Source of the DNA: Clavulina sp. PMI_390
Lineage: Eukaryota > Basidiomycota > Agaricomycetes > Cantharellales > Hydnaceae
Length of the DNA: 64,000 nucleotides
Assembly: GCA_015039315.1 (NCBI GenBank)
Contig: WIDE01000089.1
Location: 1 to 64,000, forward strand
Reading direction: 5' to 3'
A model generated the notes under the pieces. That model saw only the letters and a list, made by a program, of their open reading frames with translations. It did no database searches and was not told the DNA's origin. This document shows positions 58,213-64,000 of this stretch, one piece after another. The translations under genes and the position numbers were made by a program. Each line of letters opens with the position of its first letter. Positions within the stretch are counted from its first letter, which is position 1.

Positions 58213-58573
58213 TACATCGGGTACATTTTCTGCGCACAAATTTCTTATCATTCCGAAGCAGGCCAATATATTTGAACCCATGCTCGAGAACCATAGGTCA
58301 GCACGTTTGGTGGTCGTCAACGGGGGACCAAGAGCAACTTGGGCTTGAGATGCCTGATAACACATGATACACCGGAGGAATACACGTCGTTAATCCATCT
58401 AGCTACGTATACTCCCATGACTCATCGATATATTTCCTGCGTGTTCTGTCGGACTGAGCCAGGTGATTGGCCTTTGTTTTGAGAACATCCACAAGCAGAT
58501 GCAAACAGAAGTCAACACACAAACAATTCCCTCCTGCTCTTGGTGTTGAGTCTCCCCGTGTTCGTGGTCCGCT
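58213..58573. other. Interval between F-box gene and the large 3' gene
   Basis: About 360 bp without a gene; it should hold the promoter of the next gene. Confidence 0.4.
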
Positions 58574-61500
58574 ATGGCAAAGGACGCTCCTAGGGGCCCT
58601 TTGCCCTCTTCGACGCGTTTCGCAGACGTGACTATCAATCTAGGCGCCTCCAGTGTCGACCGTTCCATGTTGTTGGACGACCACTCCTACGATGACTTCC
58701 TCGATGGGATGGACGATGATATGTCATTTGCTGTCCCGCGCTTCTCGGAAAGATTCAAACCCTCCAGCGATCCACGCATTGCTGCCCTTGTTGAACAAGG
58801 GACGCCTATGCAAAACTCTCACCAACGTGTCTCCACTCCCGTGACCAGAAAGCCGAGTGCTACAGGCGATATGCACGGCCCGATCGCTCCTCGCAAGGGC
58901 TCTGGGCTCACGGCTACTTCATCTATGCCCAATCGTCTAGCTCCATCACGAAAGGAGCAATATACCAAGATCTCAGTACAATCGGTGTCAGTCGCAGCTC
59001 CCACAGCAGCCTCAGGAGGAAAGGAGAATATGGAGGCCCCAGCCGCTCCCCTACCCCCCGTGGTACGTAATGCACTCTTGAACTAACCAAGTACCCTCTG
59101 ACGTCCTTTCCAGGCTGCTCCACCAGCTGCTGCTCCTGTCCCCAAACAACGCGCAATCCCATCATTGATCAAGAAACCTACCGTCTCCGCGATTCCCAAA
59201 GCTCTCTCATCATCTACTCAATCAGCATCCGCCCGAATAGCGGACGCATTCGCAGCGTTTGACTCCTCTTTTGAGGAGCCATCAAGTAAACTTCCTGTGC
59301 CCAAGTCTGGCAAGTTTGGGTTCAAGAGTCAACTGCCAACGAGCACTCGTCCCACTCCAGCTTCAGCGTGAGCTTCCTTTGTATTCTTTACTTCGTGCGC
59401 CAGTCTCACATCAATATAGGATACCTTCAAGGTCGATCCCCGCGCCAGCCGGGCGAAGACCTGCAACTAAACCTCCAGCACCAGTTACTCACGCGCCACC
59501 AAAACTCCAGCCCACCCTGAATCCTCACTATACAGCACCCGACGTCCCCGAATCCCTCATATCTGCATCCAACGAGAGATTGATCCCTCGACCACCTCCC
59601 TCTGACGCGACACCCGTTTCCACGCTTCAATCTTCTGCTAACAACAAGCGTAACAACAATGTGCCTGTGAGCATTCCGCCTCGAGAATATCCACCTCCTC
59701 GAGACCATCCAGAGCCTATTGCTTTGGTTAGCTCTGAGCTTGACCAGCTCAACCGTGATGGCAACGATGAAGTTCAATATCCTGCTAGGGACAAATCAGA
59801 GATGGCGTCCGTGAAGTTTGGGGAGTCTTCTCGTAGCAGAAATGTTCCGCCCGTAACCCCTGTTGCTCCTCAGGGGCGGACAACCCGCGTTCCCCGACCA
59901 CCTTCCCTGTCGTCATCGGACGATGATGAGCCCGAAGTTCACATTCCCCCAATCGCTAGTCCAGCTTCTCGCCGCTCTTTCAGTCCCACGACTCCTCGCC
60001 CTCCTACGACCCAGGCAGCCTCACTTGATCACCACGACGGCTTTGCTGATGAGGCTACTGTTGACGCCAGCTCGCATTCTCTGCGACAACCACCCCCTCG
60101 GCCGGCGATAGCACTCACTGATGGATTTGCGGAGCAAGAGCATGAGATGGATCTATCAGATGAGGGCGACCATGCTTCTAACCAGCGAGCCGTTCTTACT
60201 GATTTGCGCCAGTCGTTATCTGGCCGATCTGTCCCCACCCCTCAATTTGATGATGGCCAGGAGTCTGGTTCTCGAACTCCACTCAATAGGTCGACTGTAT
60301 CCCGCCGCAACCTTGTGTCTCCCAGTGACCTTACACCACTCGTTCGAGGGCAAATGGACGAGCTCCGCCAGTTTCCGCTCCCTCCTGCGGCGGGTGATGA
60401 GTATGAAGAAGACGAAAATGTTCCTCAAGAACTCGTCCGTGGGCATTCACGATCGCAGAGTCAGCTGAGCGACCATCTCATCACTAACTCCGAGGATGCG
60501 ACGTTGGAGCTTGACGCCCTCACCGAGGGAGCGCAGGATCGTATCATGGAGTACGGATTCTCCTGGACTGGTCATCCACGTCCGTCTGAGATCGAGCGGA
60601 CTGGTGATTCGTTATGGAACGTCGCAAATGAGTCAAGCGCAGTTGGCGGAACCGGCAATCGCACAATGATGGAGCTCTATGGGGCATCCGCAACAAATCG
60701 ACGAGGCTCAATTCTCTCCCGACCCCGGTCCTCATCATTGAAGGATGCAACACACACCTCTATAGTCCATTCTCGTGTCCTCAATGGGTTGGATGATCGT
60801 CGGCATCCACCAGTTGAAGGGGACGAGAATAGCGTGGATATCCCGTACGAACAAGTGGAACCAGCGCAGACGCCTATTGCTCCCCGCAAATCAATGGTCA
60901 CTTTTGCATCGTCACCTCAAATCCATGGGATTTCTCCGAATCCTACGCCAATCGCAGAGAGAAGGGCATCTCGCACTCCAACTGCGTCACGACGTTCATC
61001 CTTTCCAAAGCCGACTTGGGTGGTGGCGACCGACCCTGACGACCAAACGTCTACTCAGATCGAGGACATGGAGGACCAGGATGGCTCGTTTGAGCACACT
61101 GCGAATGCTGTGGATGCTCAGGATGAGGATGATGATATGGACTATGACGGCATGAGCGAAGAGATGCCAAGCTTCAGCGCAGCCCCAATAGCCCAATCAA
61201 CGCCCCGAAACAGGGTATTCCGTCCCCAACTTCCATCATCGCTGCGTTCCCGAGTGAGCAGGCGGACGACCAGTCCACTGCCTGCTGAGGACGACGATGA
61301 GGCGGAACAACACGAAGAAGATCCGCCAGCTGCGCAGGAAGATCTCTCCGAAGATGACGAGACCCCAGTCCGCCCACGACACATACTGACATACGAAGAT
61401 GCCGACCCGCCTTCTGATGATGCCGGAGGCGATGTGACCGTCAATCATAGCGCCGGCGATTTCGAAGTCAAGGATTATCCGTCTTCACTAGCTATGTTCA

Positions 61501-64000
61501 GGAAGCGGCCCACCGAGCTCATCACCACCAACGATCTCCCCACTCCTCATCACCATGTGCCCACTCCCGAACCCCACGTTATAGATGATCCTATTGTCTC
61601 TGCTCCTCTTCCTTCTCCACCTCGAGTTCAACCTCAATATCAAGATGCTTATCCGTCATCGGACGAGGATCTGGATGACGAGCCCGAAGATGGCCCTAGG
61701 GGGTATGAGGTCAAGCAGCATGCGTCTGCCCCTCTTTTGAAGGCACGACCTACCGAACTCATCAGCCGAGGGGATCTGGTCCCTTCTCTCTTCCACTCCG
61801 CTACTGAAGGGATTCGGTTCCATCGCAAAGTCTCTCCCCCACCACCGGTTGTACCCCAATACGAGGACGCGGACCCTTACTCTGACGAAGACGCGGCTAT
61901 GGATACCGCAGAAGCACGAGGGAAAGAGGAGCATTTCCAGACGAAGGATCATGCCCTGTCTTCCAAACTCTTCAGGCGTCCTACCGAGCTCATCGCAGCA
62001 GGCGAGCTTGTACCAGCGCCGTTGTACCCCACTGCGAACGTTGTCTTTACGGGGCCACGTGCTGTAGAGGTGCAAAGTGTGGCCGAGGACGCCGATGAAG
62101 ACATGCCCGACGCAGACGCCTTGCCTACTCAACCTCTCGATGAAGAGTCTGCACCAGCTGGTCCTAGGGTCAAGGCAGCGAAGCCAGGAGTTTTGGGTGC
62201 TGGGAGACCCAAATCTCAGGCTTCAGTCCCGGGTGTTCGACAGGCCGCCCGGCACGAGCGAAAGCCCTCCCAGCCCCAGGCTCGCCCTGCACAACCTTCT
62301 ATCACCCGGAAGGCATCTAGTACGAGCCTTCGGTCGCAGGCATCCGCTCCACCACAGAAGAATCCGCCGCCACAAACGCAGACAAAACCTGTTCTTCGGC
62401 GTACCGCTTCCCAAAACCTCGGTGCATCCTCGGGCTCCAAGCCCAAACCCGAGCCAACCAAGAGGGTGGTGTCAGCGTCTCGCAGGTTGCAGCAAGCTCC
62501 GAAACCAGCCTCATCGTCTGGTTCAATGAAGCGCAATTTAACCTCACAACAAAAGCCTAGCTCCGATGCATCTCTAGCTCCTAAAAAAGCAACGAAGCAT
62601 CGCAAGTCGATCGAGTTATGGGCTGAGCTTCCAATGCGCGTATCGGCTTCAGAAGAATCGGACATTGAGCCCGAGTCTGCTGGCATTCAGGCTGACAATG
62701 ATATGGGCCCAAATGATACGCCTGTGGCTACATCTCGCGAAGAAGGGGAAATTGCGAGAACCGCTGCTGCCGAGGTCCCGACGAATCAAACTCCAGCCTC
62801 GACAAATATCAAGTATGTATTTCAACCCACGGCTTTTCATACCCAGTCTCAGTGCTCACTTTGCAACAGCGCGACTTCCACCACCACTTCTCTAGAAGGC
62901 AGCCAAGGGACTAGACAAGCTACGGCCACCGAGAGCATACTCCCAAGTCGCCCGAGTGCTGTAGTTGATCCCGTCTCCATGAACTGGGATGATCTTCCAG
63001 CCCCTCGATCTCGGCCTAGTGTCGTCCAAAGCCAACCAATGCCACCATCGAGCCACTCAGCGCAATTCGCAGCGCCAACTTCCCATCCCTTCGAACCTAG
63101 CAATGAGCCAGTCAAAACCTCTGCTCCTGCCGCTGCACCGCCGCCTAGAGCGAGGGTGGCATCCAACCCGACCAGGCCAGGAGCAATACTAGCAGGTTCA
63201 GCGCCTACAGTGCAGCCCAAAGCAAAGGGACCTCATGCATCCCGTAAAGCAGCATCGAAACCTGCCCCGGTACCTCGAAATCGGAGACTTCAGCCCGTGC
63301 CCAAGCCCCCGCCCATCCTGCAAGAACCTGTGCCGTCTAACGCGTTAGCCGCTTCGACTACTCGAGGCCGCTCCCCCGAACCTATGCGACTCGATCGTCA
63401 CAATCTGGCCCACCAGGAGGCGCACATGCCTCTAGAGCCAACGGTAGATGGCGGTGAGTTGGGTACAAACTCTCTGGGCACCCACCCACATTCCCCTCCA
63501 CGATCTTTGGCAGATGAACTCGGTGGGAGCCCGCATCAGCGCCCCAGAGGCTCGCGCAAACGGTCAGCCTCCGCATCTCCCACCCGTGAACAGGCCACCG
63601 CACCCAAGAGAGCGCGTCTGGAAGGATTGGGCGCTCCTCCAACGGCCTTCGTACCGTTCCCATCTCAGACAGATCTCATATCATCGTCATCAGCCGTCCA
63701 AGCGCCTCCTGTAGAAATCGAAGTGGAGGCCATTTTCCCTCCACAACCTCCCCTTCGAGAACGGCGTCAAGCTGATGCCTCTCAGCATCACACTATACTA
63801 CCAACCGCTCATCAACCCAGTGAGAAAGCTCTTGGGAAGCGAAAGGCTGTCGACGATGGTGAAGTCGAATCACGCAAGCGGCCAAAGACGATTGCGAGTG
63901 ACCCTCGCCGGGTCGTGTCTCATACCATCACAACTGCCGCCTCCAGGAAGCCGCTTCGAGCCCCCGCGCATCGACCTGTTGTTCTACCAGCAACTGGGCC
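58574..64000 (+). CDS. Very large disordered nuclear protein, N-terminal ~1755 residues
   Basis: Exons 58574-59062, 59114-59367, 59420-62812 and 62870-64000 (open at the right edge). The last intron is 57 nt and in frame, so retention would also give a protein. The sequence is Pro/Ser/Asp-rich and predicted disordered, without a folded domain I recognise. A KEN box (GGKENME, residues 150-152) suggests cell-cycle degradation by APC/C. Three repeats carry RPTELI (residues 944, 1024 and 1101), each preceded by a YxDA-SDED-type acidic stretch. Basic clusters (KRSASASPTREQATAPKRAR; KALGKRKAVDDGEVESRKR) are good nuclear signals. The C-terminus lies outside the window, so a C-terminal domain may define the family. 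A chromatin, spindle or checkpoint role is only a guess. Confidence 0.8.
61382..62020 (+). repeat. Three coding repeats with RPTELI core
   Basis: RPTELI codons start at 61506, 61746 and 61977, i.e. 80 and 77 codons apart. Each unit reads roughly tyrosine-acidic box (YEDADPPSDD, YQDAYPSSDED, YEDADPYSDED), a VK/TK-x-x-x-S-x-L segment, RPTELI, then xxxDLVP or ELVP. The copies are clearly diverged at the DNA level, so the repeat is old and its protein motif is kept. Confidence 0.75.

Noticed and set aside
1..64000. CRISPR arrays, operons, ribosome binding sites
   Set aside because: The window is eukaryotic nuclear DNA with spliceosomal introns; no regularly spaced direct repeats are present.

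Overview
The window is nuclear DNA of a filamentous basidiomycete, most likely an Agaricomycete. Almost every gene is split by short GT-AG introns of about 45-90 nt. Gene spacing is tight on both strands. The recognisable proteins (LSM4, OCT1, SWP1, VPS60, a Gbp2/Hrb1-type RNA-binding protein, a siderophore transporter) look fungal, and the F-box and MYND families are expanded as is typical of mushroom-forming fungi. All gene models were built by hand from splice signals, reading-frame continuity and comparison of paralogues inside the window; no database search was possible.

Region 1 (1-17261) is a decaying tandem array. One unrecognised gene family, whose proteins end in an LDxWELxMMxxLL motif, occurs four times: a 3' fragment at the left edge, two broken copies (about 1999-4405 and 7481-9863), and one copy with an open model (13074-15512). 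The unit also carried the 3' end of the neighbouring LSM4 gene: a relic of it lies at 10480-10930 and the working LSM4 gene at 16521-17261.

Region 2 (17358-20101) is OCT1, the mitochondrial intermediate peptidase, divergent from LSM4.

Region 3 (20212-29286) is a minus-strand cluster of three MYND zinc-finger genes with identical exon architecture, an isolated relic of a fourth, and two paralogous genes encoding an unusual cysteine cluster (C-x2-C-x6-C-x14-C-C-x2-C).

Region 4 (30237-38281) holds a multidrug-type MFS transporter and three tandem F-box paralogues, each with a CRE-like element 67-75 bp upstream of the start codon.

Region 5 (38282-48059) has an acidic protein of unknown function, SWP1 (oligosaccharyltransferase), divergent VPS60 (ESCRT-III), a 16-exon siderophore/iron transporter with a palindromic GATA-factor site upstream, and a three-RRM shuttling mRNA-binding protein.

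Region 6 (48547-64000) has a second MFS transporter paralogous to the first but with a long acidic tail, a 147-residue membrane protein containing a GC-AG intron, a large bHLH factor with a polyglutamine tract, another F-box protein, and the first ~1755 residues of a very large disordered, probably nuclear protein with a KEN box and three RPTELI repeats. That last gene runs off the right edge.

The housekeeping genes are evenly spread and look intact. The families between them (LDxWEL, MYND, Cys-cluster, F-box, MFS) are locally duplicated, with visible pseudogenes, so gene birth and death is the main theme of the window.
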